A DNA stretch of 64,000 nucleotides, from assembly GCA_016721115.1 (NCBI GenBank), contig JADKIW010000001.1:4355501-4419500 (forward strand), in the 5' to 3' direction. Position 1 is the stretch's first letter, and each line of letters opens with the position of its first letter. The position numbers and the translations under genes were made by a program. The notes below the pieces were generated by a model. The model ran no database searches. It saw only the letters and a program-made list of their open reading frames with translations, and was not told where the DNA came from. Below are positions 50,332 through 59,572 of the stretch, piece by piece. The DNA comes from Candidatus Defluviilinea proxima. GTDB lineage: Bacteria; Chloroflexota; Anaerolineae; Anaerolineales; Villigracilaceae.

Positions 50332-51975
50332 ATGAGTAAGCAAGGAAAATTGAAAATCATTCCCCTGGGTGGACTTGGGGAAGTAGGCAAGAATATGACT
50401 GCCTACGAATTCCAGAACCAAATTTTGGTTGTGGACGCGGGCATTATGTTCCCGCATAACGATATGATCGGGATCGACTATATCATTCCCGATTTTGAAT
50501 ATTTAACAAAACGAGCCGATAAAGTGGTGGGCATCATCATCACGCACGGACACGAAGACCACATTGGAGCGATCCATCATCTGGTACGTGAGATTCCCGC
50601 GCCGATCTACGCCACACCCCTAACCCGCGGCTTGATCGATGTGAAGCTGGCGCGTAACAACGCTGGAAATAAAATTTCATTGAAGAACATCGAAGCGGGC
50701 GATACGATCGAGATCGGCCCGTTCAAAGTGGAATTCTTCCACATCTGCCATTCGATCCCGGATGCAGTTGGGCTGGGAATTACAACATCTGCGGGTCTCG
50801 TCGTTCACATGAGCGACTTCAAGTTTGATCACACCCCCGTCGATGGCTGGCCCACCGACTATGCCAAACTGGCCGAGTTCTCCAACCGTGGTGTGGACTT
50901 ATTGCTCTCCGATTCGACCAACGCCGAACGCCCAGGCTGGACCCCTTCAGAAATGATCATCGGCCCCGCCTTTGATAAAGTGTTTACCGAGGCGCCGGGT
51001 CGCGTCATCGTGGCTACATTTGCATCGTTGATCTCGCGTGTGCAACAAGTGGCTGACGCCACCGCCAAGCACGGACGTAAGATGGCGTTGGCTGGCTCGA
51101 GCATGATCGACAACGTGAAGATCGCCCGCAAGTTGGGCTATCTCGAGATTCCCGATGAGTTGATCGTACCGATTGACCAAGCCTTGCAGATGCAAGACCA
51201 CAAGGTCACGATCATGTGTACGGGTTCGCAAGGTGAACCGTCATCCATCGTGGGACGTTTATCAGCGGGAACCAATCGTCAGTTCGATCTAAAAACCAAT
51301 GACACCGTTGTGTTGTCATCACATCCGATCCCCGGCAATGAAGAGACCATCAGCAAGACGATCAATCGTCTGCTCAGGCGCGGCGCGAATGTGATCTATG
51401 ATTCCATGGCTCCCATTCATGTCTCCGGTCATGCCAGCCAGGAGGAATTAAAACTCCTGCTGAACATGGTCAAGCCGAAGCACTTCATCCCCATTCATGG
51501 TGAATTGCGACAGTTGAAACGCCACGGACAATTGGCGGTTGAAGTGGGTATTCCACAAGAGAATGTCATCATCGTTGAGAACGGACAGATCGTGGAGCTC
51601 TCCGGCAAGAACATCAAACTCGGCGAACGTATCCCCGGCGGCTACGTCTTCGTGGATGGTCAATCCATCGGCGAAGTGGATTTCAGCGTGATGCGCGAAC
51701 GCGAAAAACTCGCCCGTAACGGTATCTTCCTGATCGATATCAGCGTGGACAAACACAGTGGCAAATTATTGCACGAGCCTGAGATCATTACGCGCGGCTT
51801 CGTCTCACAAGAAGACGCGGAAGAACTTCTCCCCGAAGTACGTACGCATATCATGGAAGTTGTCAACAACAGCAGTTGGGACAGCGAAAAAGATATTGCC
51901 AACACGGTCAAGTCGTACCTTTACGAATACACCAAACGCAGGCCAATGGTATTGGTCACATTGAGCAAGGCGTAA
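50332..51975 (+). CDS. rnj: Ribonuclease J
   Basis: 547 residues. Metallo-beta-lactamase core with zinc motif THGHEDHIGA (His72, His74, Asp76, His77), beta-CASP domain with SDSTNAERPG and GSQGEPSS, SHPIPGNE, and VSGHASQEELK and PIHGELRQL near 360-390, then the C-terminal domain. It degrades and matures RNA by 5'-exo and endo cuts. AAAGGA precedes the ATG by about 11 bases. Its leader holds a terminator that could serve self-control. Confidence 0.96.
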   Translation: MSKQGKLKIIPLGGLGEVGKNMTAYEFQNQILVVDAGIMFPHNDMIGIDYIIPDFEYLTKRADKVVGIIITHGHEDHIGAIHHLVREIPAPIYATPLTRGLIDVKLARNNAGNKISLKNIEAGDTIEIGPFKVEFFHICHSIPDAVGLGITTSAGLVVHMSDFKFDHTPVDGWPTDYAKLAEFSNRGVDLLLSDSTNAERPGWTPSEMIIGPAFDKVFTEAPGRVIVATFASLISRVQQVADATAKHGRKMALAGSSMIDNVKIARKLGYLEIPDELIVPIDQALQMQDHKVTIMCTGSQGEPSSIVGRLSAGTNRQFDLKTNDTVVLSSHPIPGNEETISKTINRLLRRGANVIYDSMAPIHVSGHASQEELKLLLNMVKPKHFIPIHGELRQLKRHGQLAVEVGIPQENVIIVENGQIVELSGKNIKLGERIPGGYVFVDGQSIGEVDFSVMREREKLARNGIFLIDISVDKHSGKLLHEPEIITRGFVSQEDAEELLPEVRTHIMEVVNNSSWDSEKDIANTVKSYLYEYTKRRPMVLVTLSKA

Positions 51976-51990
51976 AAATTCTTACAAAAT

Positions 51991-52026
51991 AAAAAGAGGA
52001 CCGCTGGAATAGCGGTCCTCTTTTTT
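51991..52026. terminator. Bidirectional terminator between rnj and prfC
   Basis: AAAAAGAGGACCGCT (51991-52005), 5-base loop, AGCGGTCCTCTTTTTT. Serves both convergent genes. Confidence 0.93.
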
Positions 52027-52038
52027 GTCCTACTGAAC

Positions 52039-53652
52039 TCAACCCATTTCCTTGAAAGTCACATCGGGATATTTTTCAGAATAATATTTCAAGAGATGAG
52101 GAGCAATAAAAATGACAACGGTCCGCTCCTTGAAATCGCGCGCCAATATGGCTTCTGCACGAGCGGGCAAATTCTTGATAGCCTGCTCTGTCCCTTCCAC
52201 CCAACGGACAAGAGTATGTGGCAAACGTTCCAACTCCGTCGGCACGTTATATTCCATTTCCATTCTGGCTTGCACAACTTCAAATTGCAATTGCCCAACC
52301 ACAGCCAGAATAGGTTCGCGCTTGAACGCATTCAAGTTATAGAATACCTGAACGCTCCCCTCTTTTTCCAACTGGCTTAATCCTTTTGCGAATTGTTTTT
52401 GCTTGCTCAAGTCAGAGTTTTTCAGCAGAGCAAAATGTTCCGGTGGGAAGTGCGGCATCGCCGCAAATTCGACAGGTTCCCCAACGTACAAGGTATCCCC
52501 AATTCCCAAAGCACCGTTGTTAGGGATGCCAACCACATCGCCGGGAAAAGCCTCGTCCATGATCTCACGTTCATTCGCAAAAAGTTTATACGGACGCATC
52601 AAGCGGATGGACTTCCCACTTTGGGCATGGACCACGTTCAAACCGCGCTCGAAGCGTCCCGAACAAACACGGACGAAGGCAACGCTATCGCGGTGCTTGG
52701 GATTCATGTTCGCTTGTATCTTGAAAACATATCCTGAAAAATCGGGGCTTTCAGGTCGAACGAGGGAATCGCCGCTTGCATACGGCTGTGGAGGCGGAGC
52801 ATGTTCGATGAACGCATCGAGAAACAGCCGCACGCCGAAGTTAGTCAAAGCCGAACCGAAAAAGACAGGTGTCTGTTTCATGTCAAGCACACGGGCAGAG
52901 TCAAATGAAATCCCCAATCCGTCTAAAAGATGAATATCATCTTCGATCGTTTTATGGCTGGCTGTGAATGTCGGCCTGGTATACAACTGCTCCAGAGTGA
53001 CGAATTCTTCAGGTGCCATTTTTTCGTTGCGCGTTGTGCGTTCATACAGATAAACACCCTTTGTCTGACGGTCATACACGCCCTGAAATCTGTCTCCATC
53101 CCCAATGGGCCAATTCATCGGGACAGGTTGCATTCCCAAAATTGATTCGATCTCATCCAGTAACTCAATCGGATGACGTGAAGGGCGATCCAACTTGTTG
53201 ATGAACGTAAATATGGGAATACCACGCTGGCGACAGACATCAAAAAGTTTGCGCGTTTGCGGCTCGATACCCTTGGCCGCATCCAACACCATCACGGCGC
53301 TATCCACCGCAGACAATGTACGATACGTGTCTTCAGAAAAATCCTGATGTCCCGGCGTGTCGAGCAGGTTGATCACAAATCCTTTATACGGGAATTGCAG
53401 AATAGTGGATGAGATCGAAATGCCACGCTCGCGTTCCATCGCCATCCAGTCCGATGTCGCACTGCGTTGATTGCGTTTGGCTCGCACGTTGCCCGCCAAC
53501 TCAATGGCGTTGCCGTACAATAAAAGTTTTTCTGTCAGGGTGGTCTTCCCTGCATCTGGATGCGAGATGATCGCAAATGTCCTGCGCGGGGCGCTTGCCC
53601 CTCCCACAGTAACACTTCCATTTGATTGATCGGTCAACTTAAACTCTTCCAC
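52039..53652 (-). CDS. prfC: Peptide chain release factor 3
   Basis: 537 residues. GTPase domain with P-loop ISHPDAGKTTLTEKLL, switch region GISISSTILQFPY, DTPGHQDFSEDTYR and FINKLDRP, then domains II and III, with QLQFEVVQARMEMEYNVP near the end. It recycles RF1 and RF2 after termination. Length is normal for RF3. Confidence 0.95.
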   Translation of the reverse strand: MEEFKLTDQSNGSVTVGGASAPRRTFAIISHPDAGKTTLTEKLLLYGNAIELAGNVRAKRNQRSATSDWMAMERERGISISSTILQFPYKGFVINLLDTPGHQDFSEDTYRTLSAVDSAVMVLDAAKGIEPQTRKLFDVCRQRGIPIFTFINKLDRPSRHPIELLDEIESILGMQPVPMNWPIGDGDRFQGVYDRQTKGVYLYERTTRNEKMAPEEFVTLEQLYTRPTFTASHKTIEDDIHLLDGLGISFDSARVLDMKQTPVFFGSALTNFGVRLFLDAFIEHAPPPQPYASGDSLVRPESPDFSGYVFKIQANMNPKHRDSVAFVRVCSGRFERGLNVVHAQSGKSIRLMRPYKLFANEREIMDEAFPGDVVGIPNNGALGIGDTLYVGEPVEFAAMPHFPPEHFALLKNSDLSKQKQFAKGLSQLEKEGSVQVFYNLNAFKREPILAVVGQLQFEVVQARMEMEYNVPTELERLPHTLVRWVEGTEQAIKNLPARAEAILARDFKERTVVIFIAPHLLKYYSEKYPDVTFKEMG

Positions 53653-53695
53653 GATATTCCTCTGTTCAAATTCTTTTATAAAGACCAGCCTGAGA

Positions 53696-54745
53696 TCAGG
53701 TCGTCTTCTTAGTTAACATATTCGCGATTTGCCGATCCACCTTACCCATCGGCATCTCATTCAAGCCCTTCAGCGAAACCCACTTCATATTTTTATCTGG
53801 AATGGATTTCAACTCGCACCGAAACGCATGGACAGTCACTTTGAAGTGTGTGTACGCATGCTGGACGAACCCCATCGCCTCTTTCCTCTGGACTTTGAGG
53901 TTGTATCCCGCCCGAAGAGCTTTGGTCAATTCTTTAGCCGGGTCGCCATCTACTCGCCCATTCGGAAACTCCCACATCCCCCCGAGCAGTCCATCTGACG
54001 GACGTTGTGCCAACAAGACTTTTCCGCTCTTCACGATCACCGCCGCTGCATGGACGTACTGAGGCACAACTTTCTTCGCCTTCTTCACGGGGCGAAGTCC
54101 CTGCGTTCCGTTCTCTCGCGCTTTACATAGCTCCATTAATGGGCAAAGCAGACAACGTGGGTTCTTTGGAATACAGACTGCCGAGCCCAGATCCATTAGG
54201 GCTTGGTTGAAATCACCAGCTTTGCCTTTGGGCAGATTTGCTCTTGCGATGTCCCATAACAGCTTTTCACCTTTAGGTGAATCAACGGGTTCTGTAACAT
54301 CAAACAAACGCGCATACACACGCTTGAGGTTTCCATCGAGGGCAGGTTCGTCTTTTCCATACACAAGTGACGCGATCGCCCCAGCAGTATAACGCCCAAT
54401 ACCGGGCAACTGAATTAACTCATCAACATCCTGCGGTAGTTTGTCGTCATATTCATTCGACACAACCTTCGCCGCTTTATGCAAATTGCGCGCACGACTG
54501 TAATAGCCAAGTCCTTCCCATGCGTTGAGCACATCCTGTTCGGAAGCTTGCGCCAAAGCCCGAACCGTTGGAAATAACCGCATCCACTTTTCGAAATAAG
54601 GAATGACCGCTTCTACCCTCGTTTGCTGAAGCATGATCTCGGAGATCCACACCGCATAGGCATCCGGGTGATCTCTCCAGGGTAGAGTCCGCTTATTTTT
54701 GTTGTACCAGTTCAACAGTCTGGTTTGAAGCGTGTGTGAAGGCAT
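53696..54745 (-). CDS. mutY: A/G-specific adenine glycosylase
   Basis: 349 residues. It removes adenine opposite 8-oxoguanine. Helix-hairpin-helix LIQLPGIGRYTAGAIASLVYG, catalytic Asp in LDGNLKRVYARLFD, the [4Fe-4S] Cys set C-x6-C-x2-C-x5-C (CIPKNPRCLLCPLMELC) and a C-terminal NUDIX-like domain (about 230-345) for oxoG recognition. Complete. Confidence 0.96.
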   Translation of the reverse strand: MPSHTLQTRLLNWYNKNKRTLPWRDHPDAYAVWISEIMLQQTRVEAVIPYFEKWMRLFPTVRALAQASEQDVLNAWEGLGYYSRARNLHKAAKVVSNEYDDKLPQDVDELIQLPGIGRYTAGAIASLVYGKDEPALDGNLKRVYARLFDVTEPVDSPKGEKLLWDIARANLPKGKAGDFNQALMDLGSAVCIPKNPRCLLCPLMELCKARENGTQGLRPVKKAKKVVPQYVHAAAVIVKSGKVLLAQRPSDGLLGGMWEFPNGRVDGDPAKELTKALRAGYNLKVQRKEAMGFVQHAYTHFKVTVHAFRCELKSIPDKNMKWVSLKGLNEMPMGKVDRQIANMLTKKTT

Positions 54746-54750
54746 GGTTA

Positions 54751-54785
54751 AATAAAATCACGGAGACTTATCCTGTCTCCGTGAT
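54751..54785 (-). terminator. Terminator of the small gene upstream of mutY
   Basis: ATCACGGAGAC (54757-54767) and GTCTCCGTGAT (54775-54785); a TTTTATTT run follows on the minus strand, a few bases before the mutY start. Confidence 0.85.
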
Positions 54786-54792
54786 CCGTTGG

Positions 54793-55095
54793 CTAGAATT
54801 GAAATCCGCCGCGCGCGGGAACAACTTTACAGGAAAAATTTTTGACGTAATTGAACAGGCGTCCCTGCAATGCATCCCAATCGTCAGAGTTCAATATCTG
54901 ACGAGCTTGAGCAAGGTCCGATGCAAGCAAGCCGACTTGAATTTGAGGGTATGCACCATAGACAGTGGCCCAGGCTTCGGCAGGTTGTAATCCCATGCGC
55001 TGAATGCCCGGGATGAATTCGCCGATAACGAACTCAAAATATTCCTGATCTCGTTCGGCGGCAATATCCCAGGTCATCAAAACTTTTACTGACAT
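54793..55095 (-). CDS. Small alpha/beta protein, unknown
   Basis: 100 residues with a beta-alpha-beta pattern like a dimeric ferredoxin-like (ABM) domain: VKVLMTWDIAAERDQEYFEFVIGEFIPG, then QVGLLASDLAQARQILNSDDWDALQGRLFNYV. Two bases after the metallohydrolase stop, so co-transcribed with it. No specific family named. Confidence 0.75.
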   Translation of the reverse strand: MSVKVLMTWDIAAERDQEYFEFVIGEFIPGIQRMGLQPAEAWATVYGAYPQIQVGLLASDLAQARQILNSDDWDALQGRLFNYVKNFSCKVVPARGGFQF

Positions 55096-55097
55096 GA

Positions 55098-55757
55098 TTA
55101 ACTCTTTTGGTATTCCAATACAACCACATGAGTCTCGCTTGGCAAACTGCTTCGCGTCACTTTAAGGGACGGTTGAGCCTCTGGTTTGGAAAGTCCCATT
55201 TCTTTGATGAACTTGTTGAGCGATTCGAGAGATATCTTCGAATCAGGCGTTTCATAGTGCATGGGGATGACAATGTTCGGCTCGATCAGGCTGATGACTT
55301 CCGCGGCTTTTGCGGCATTCAATCCGTTACCACCGCCCACCGGGACAAGTGCCACGTTGATCGTGCCCAGCGATTCGATCTCAGATTGGGTTGGGACCTG
55401 TTTAAGGTCACCGAGATGCGCAACAGTGATGCCGTCATAATCGAACACATACACGGTGTTGCGTGAGGATGCGTCTTTGCCTTTCTTCTTTCCGCCCGCA
55501 CCACCATCGGTGGCAACGCCAGTGATGAATACACCGCCGATCTCAAATTCACCCGCGCCGTCGATCACGTGAGATGTACCTTTGACCGAATCCGCGTTGC
55601 TGTGACCGGGTGCATCGTGACTGATCGTTGTAATGTCAGCTTTAAGTTTAAGTGCATCATAACCAACGGCCTTGTTATCGTAAGGGTCCGTCACCACTGT
55701 CGCATAACTGCGCTCAGTGAGACGAAAGCATGAATGTCCATACCAGGTAATTTCCAT
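55098..55757 (-). CDS. MBL-fold metal-dependent hydrolase, UlaG-like
   Basis: 219 residues from the ATG at 55757 (GGAGG 11 bases upstream; the longer frame is unsupported). MEITWYGHSCFRL, VVTDPY, TTISHDAPGHSN, IDGAGEFEIGGVFITGV, VAHLGDLKQVPTQ and IPMHYETPDSK match the L-ascorbate lactonase (UlaG)-like branch. Metal ligands look complete. The physiological substrate is unknown. Confidence 0.9.
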   Translation of the reverse strand: MEITWYGHSCFRLTERSYATVVTDPYDNKAVGYDALKLKADITTISHDAPGHSNADSVKGTSHVIDGAGEFEIGGVFITGVATDGGAGGKKKGKDASSRNTVYVFDYDGITVAHLGDLKQVPTQSEIESLGTINVALVPVGGGNGLNAAKAAEVISLIEPNIVIPMHYETPDSKISLESLNKFIKEMGLSKPEAQPSLKVTRSSLPSETHVVVLEYQKS

Positions 55758-55925
55758 AAAAGTGTAGCCTCCGCCTGTTATTATACCCGTCACGGTCACA
55801 AAATTGCGTCTCTTTTTGAGGAGGGACAATACAAGTTAATCACCAAATCACGATGAATATTGAGTTTCAACTCGTTCATAAAGTTTATAATGGGCAATCT
55901 TATATCCATTCCAAGGACTTATAAA

Positions 55926-56807
55926 ATGCAAAGATCAAAAACGGTCTCTTATCTTGAGGCTGTATTCGCAGTAATTGTATGGGGTGCGTCATTTATCGCC
56001 ACCAAGGTTGTCTTGCAGGATATTTCGCCAACTACCACCGTATGGTTAAGGTTCACGATGGGCATTGTTATTCTTGGTATCGCTGTTCTGATGCGCGGGC
56101 AATTTGCCCTGCCAGACAAAAAAGAATGGGGATATTTTGCCCTGCTGGGTTTTCTAGGTATTACGTTTCATCAATGGCTTCAATCGAATGGACTTCAAAC
56201 TTCTGAGGCTGGAACGACCGCCTGGATTGTTTCCACAACCCCGGTCTTCATGGCTTTGCTGGGATGGATCGTTCTTAAAGAAGGGTTGAGCTGGCTCAAA
56301 ACAACCGGCATTCTCCTCGCTTTTAGTGGGGTCCTGCTCGTTGTTTCCAAAGGAGATCTTTCTTCGATTTCCATAGGTAAGTTCGGGGCACCCGGTGATT
56401 TTCTGATCATGATCAGCGCGGTAAATTGGGCTGTGTTTTCCGTCCTATCGCGCAGAGGCTTGAAGTCCCATCCTGCGAGTTTGATGATGTTCTATGTGAT
56501 GATATTGGGATGGGCGTTTACATCCGTTTTATTTTTTACAGGAGACGGCTTGGGTGAATTTTCAAAGTTGACTTTCCACGGCTGGCTTGGAGTTACATTC
56601 TTGGGAGTGTTCTGTTCCGGGCTGGCATATATTGCCTGGTACGATGCGCTACAAACTTTACCTGCGGCACAGACCGGAGTGTTCTTATATATCGAACCGT
56701 TGGTTGCTGTGGTTGTAGCCTTTTTTGTTTTGGGCGAGAAAACTTCAGTTGAGTCCCTTGTAGGCGGCGTGTTTATCCTATTTGGGGTGTGGCTGGTTAA
56801 CCGGTAA
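55926..56807 (+). CDS. EamA/DMT family transporter
   Basis: 293 residues from the ATG at 55926 (AAGGA upstream). Ten transmembrane helices in two EamA repeats (about 8-140 and 152-290), with FAVIVWGASFIATKVV at the start and YIEPLVAVVVAFFVLGEK in the second repeat. These proteins export amino acids or other metabolites. A TATAAT box is at 55886-55891. Confidence 0.93.
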   Translation: MQRSKTVSYLEAVFAVIVWGASFIATKVVLQDISPTTTVWLRFTMGIVILGIAVLMRGQFALPDKKEWGYFALLGFLGITFHQWLQSNGLQTSEAGTTAWIVSTTPVFMALLGWIVLKEGLSWLKTTGILLAFSGVLLVVSKGDLSSISIGKFGAPGDFLIMISAVNWAVFSVLSRRGLKSHPASLMMFYVMILGWAFTSVLFFTGDGLGEFSKLTFHGWLGVTFLGVFCSGLAYIAWYDALQTLPAAQTGVFLYIEPLVAVVVAFFVLGEKTSVESLVGGVFILFGVWLVNR

Positions 56808-56898
56808 AAAGCCAAAGTTTGGAAAAACTCCCAGATTGGGAACAGGCGCGGGTGAGTCCGAAGCGGATATTCGTCATAGAAAACCCATACCAATTTCC

Positions 56899-56927
56899 TT
56901 ATCCTCACCCAAAAGAGGGGGTATAAT
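56899..56927 (+). promoter_or_regulatory. Promoter of the ABC ATPase gene
   Basis: TTATCC (56899-56904), 17 bases, TATAAT (56922-56927), 38 bases before the ATG. Confidence 0.5.
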
Positions 56928-56964
56928 CTAGTCACTATATTCCCACGAAACGGAGGAAAGACCC

Positions 56965-58065
56965 ATGGCAAGTGTAACATTTAAGAACGTAGTTAAGCAG
57001 TTTAATGATGTGATCGCTGTAAACAACCTCAACATTGAGGTTGCGGATAAGGAATTCCTTGTCCTCGTTGGACCGTCTGGTTGTGGAAAGACAACCGCCC
57101 TGCGCTCTCTCGCAGGATTGGAGGAAATCTCCAGCGGTGAAATTTTGATCGGTGACCGTGTTGTGAACGATGTGGCCCCGAAAGACCGCGACATCGCCAT
57201 GGTCTTTCAGTCATATGCTTTGTATCCTCACCTCACGGTGTACGACAACATGGCGTTCGGCTTAAAACTCCGCAAGGTACCGAAGGACGAGATCAAGCGC
57301 CGCGTGAACGAGGCCGCTGACATTCTCGGTATTCAAGACCTTCTCGATCGCAAGCCCCGCCAACTCTCCGGTGGTCAACGCCAACGTGTTGCAGTGGGAC
57401 GCGCCATCGTCCGTGAGCCGAAGGTGTTCCTCTTCGACGAACCCCTTTCAAACTTGGATGCAAAATTGCGTGTGGCAATGCGCGCCGAAATCAGCAAACT
57501 GCATCAGCGCCTGCAAACCACATTCATCTATGTGACCCACGATCAGATCGAAGCCATGACCATGGCAAGCCGTATCGCGGTCATCAACAAGGGTGTGTTA
57601 CAACAGCTCGATACTCCCCAGAATTTGTATGACCACCCCAACAACCTCTTTGTTGCAGGCTTCATCGGCTCCCCCGCCATGAACTTCTTCCCTGGCAAGC
57701 TCCGCAAGGACGGCGGCAAATTGGTTGTGGACACTGGCGATTTCTCAGTTGCCATTCCGCCCAAGTATGCTAAGCCTTATGAGTCACATGTCGGCAAGGA
57801 TATTATCTTTGGCATTCGCCCAGAGAATATCCATGATGTCAACTTCATCCCACCCAACGTCGACTTCGAAAAAGTTGCCGTAAAAGTGGATGTGACCGAG
57901 TTGATGGGTAACGAAATCTTCCTCTACCTCGTTAGCGGAAAGAACACTTTCGTCGCCCGCGTCGATCCCCGCTCAAAACTGCGCCTCGGCGAACAGGCCC
58001 AAATCGCTCTCGATATGGATGCTGTTCACATCTTCGATGCCGCAACCGAACAAGCGATTCGCTAG
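56965..58065 (+). CDS. Sugar ABC transporter ATP-binding protein (MalK/MsmX/UgpC type)
   Basis: 366 residues. Walker A GPSGCGKTTALRSLAG, Q-loop MVFQSYALYPHL, signature LSGGQRQRVAVGRA, Walker B VFLFDEPLSNLD and switch His VTHDQIEAM, then a C-terminal regulatory OB domain (about 240-366). It powers uptake of oligosaccharides, most likely for the permeases encoded at 60921-62868. It has its own promoter and terminator, so it may serve several transporters. Confidence 0.94.
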   Translation: MASVTFKNVVKQFNDVIAVNNLNIEVADKEFLVLVGPSGCGKTTALRSLAGLEEISSGEILIGDRVVNDVAPKDRDIAMVFQSYALYPHLTVYDNMAFGLKLRKVPKDEIKRRVNEAADILGIQDLLDRKPRQLSGGQRQRVAVGRAIVREPKVFLFDEPLSNLDAKLRVAMRAEISKLHQRLQTTFIYVTHDQIEAMTMASRIAVINKGVLQQLDTPQNLYDHPNNLFVAGFIGSPAMNFFPGKLRKDGGKLVVDTGDFSVAIPPKYAKPYESHVGKDIIFGIRPENIHDVNFIPPNVDFEKVAVKVDVTELMGNEIFLYLVSGKNTFVARVDPRSKLRLGEQAQIALDMDAVHIFDAATEQAIR

Positions 58066-58082
58066 TTTCATAACTAAATCAC

Positions 58083-58120
58083 AAAAAAATAGGCGCTCAA
58101 AATTGAGCGCCTATTTTTTA
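58083..58120. terminator. Intrinsic terminator after the ATPase gene
   Basis: AGGCGCTC/GAGCGCCT core within 12-base arms (58089-58100, 58103-58114) flanked by A and T runs. Confidence 0.92.
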
Positions 58121-58147
58121 TTTAATAACCCGACTACTTTGTTAAAG

Positions 58148-58182
58148 TACTTGAAAAAGTATTAAATATATGCTACTATAAT
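58148..58182 (+). promoter_or_regulatory. ROK gene promoter and possible operator
   Basis: Palindrome TACTT-GAAA-AAGTA (58148-58161) containing a TTGAAA box, and TATAAT at 58177-58182. Spacing from TTGAAA to TATAAT is 20 bases, longer than ideal. Confidence 0.5.
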
Positions 58183-58209
58183 CCTACAATAAGGACTTTA
58201 GAGACTATA

Positions 58210-59496
58210 TTGAGCACTTTTTTTTGGCTCCCAGCAGGCTACAATGTCAAGAGCTTTAACAAACATGCGGCTCTTGACCTCATCCGTTTTTCGGGTGTCG
58301 GTTTATCACGTACCGAACTGGCGGACAAAATGGGCCTCACAAAAGCCGCGGTCAGCCTGATCGTAAAAGAACTTATGGACAGCAAAGTGGTACAAGAGAC
58401 AGAAAGCCGGTCTGCCCCAAGCGGACGTCCGCCCATTGTGCTTGAGGTGAATCCCCATCGTGGTTTGGTTGGCGCAATTGATATGGGGGCGACACACTTG
58501 AGTATTGCCGTGGCAGGGTTTAACGGCCGCATACACGAGGAAACAAACTACCCATTCAACATCAAAAATGGACCTGAGGCCTGTCTGGCTCAAGCCGACG
58601 AAAATTTACGGAGTATGTTGACCAATCTAGAAATGAAGGTTTCAGATCTGTTGGCTGTAGGTGTTGGAGTGCCAGGACCTGTTATTACAGACGCAGGAAT
58701 GGTTATTGCACCGCCGATCATGCCGGGTTGGGACCGCTTCCCCATTCGAACAGTATTAGAAAAAAAATGGGGCTGTCCGGTTACGTTGAACAACGATGCC
58801 GAATTGGGAGCGCTGGGCGAATGGGCATATGGAGCCGGTCGCGGCGAGAAAAATATCGCCTACATCAAAGTGGGAAGCGGTGTTGGAGCAGGTATCATCA
58901 TTAATCAACAAATCTATGGAGGAACCACCGGCGCCGCAGGAGAAATTGGGCACCTTACCATCGATGAAAATGGACCTCTTTGCAACTGCGGCAACCACGG
59001 CTGTCTTGAAGCATTCGCTGGTGGTTATGCAATCGCCAGACAGGGACAACTACTGGCAAAGTCTGGGAAACGAACACTGCTATCTGAAACTCCTCTCGAC
59101 TCGATAACCGCATCGGAAGTAGCCGAAGCGGCAAGACGTGGCGATCTTCATGCACAGGAAATATTACGGCGAGCCGGCACAGCTATCGGAGTTGCCATCG
59201 CTGGTTTGATCAATTTGCTCAACCCGGGCGTAGTGATCATCGGTGGCGGCGTAGCACAAGTCGGCGATATTATCACAGCCCCGATCCGCGAAGCAGTGCG
59301 GGAAAGGGCGATGCATGCATCCGAACAAAGTGTACGGATTACTACAGGTATGTTGGGGCGACGTTCTCTATTAATAGGTGCAACTGTGCAGGCCATCAAC
59401 GTTGCCATTCATATTGCGGCCGATAACAAAAATGCTGGGTCGAAAGAAAAGTCCTTTAAAAATGCAAAAATAAAAAAATCCCTTGAAAGGAGGTGA
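58210..59496 (+). CDS. ROK family transcriptional regulator
   Basis: 428 residues with TTG as the start codon; no in-frame ATG lies nearby. Winged helix at about 18-75 (GLSRTELADKMGLTKAAVSLIVKELMDS), then the ROK sugar-kinase-like fold with GAIDMGATHLS, VGVGVPGPV, the zinc motif CNCGNHGCLE and the GHL box. Such regulators (Xyl R/NagC-like) bind sugars and repress transport operons. It sits between the ATPase and the binding protein, so it likely controls this maltodextrin cluster. Confidence 0.93.
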   Translation: MSTFFWLPAGYNVKSFNKHAALDLIRFSGVGLSRTELADKMGLTKAAVSLIVKELMDSKVVQETESRSAPSGRPPIVLEVNPHRGLVGAIDMGATHLSIAVAGFNGRIHEETNYPFNIKNGPEACLAQADENLRSMLTNLEMKVSDLLAVGVGVPGPVITDAGMVIAPPIMPGWDRFPIRTVLEKKWGCPVTLNNDAELGALGEWAYGAGRGEKNIAYIKVGSGVGAGIIINQQIYGGTTGAAGEIGHLTIDENGPLCNCGNHGCLEAFAGGYAIARQGQLLAKSGKRTLLSETPLDSITASEVAEAARRGDLHAQEILRRAGTAIGVAIAGLINLLNPGVVIIGGGVAQVGDIITAPIREAVRERAMHASEQSVRITTGMLGRRSLLIGATVQAINVAIHIAADNKNAGSKEKSFKNAKIKKSLERR

Positions 59497-59572
59497 TGCG
59501 CATACAACCAGTTACTCACAATTGCAAAAAAGTGACGATTTTCAATCAATATATACATAAGGAGAAGAAGTA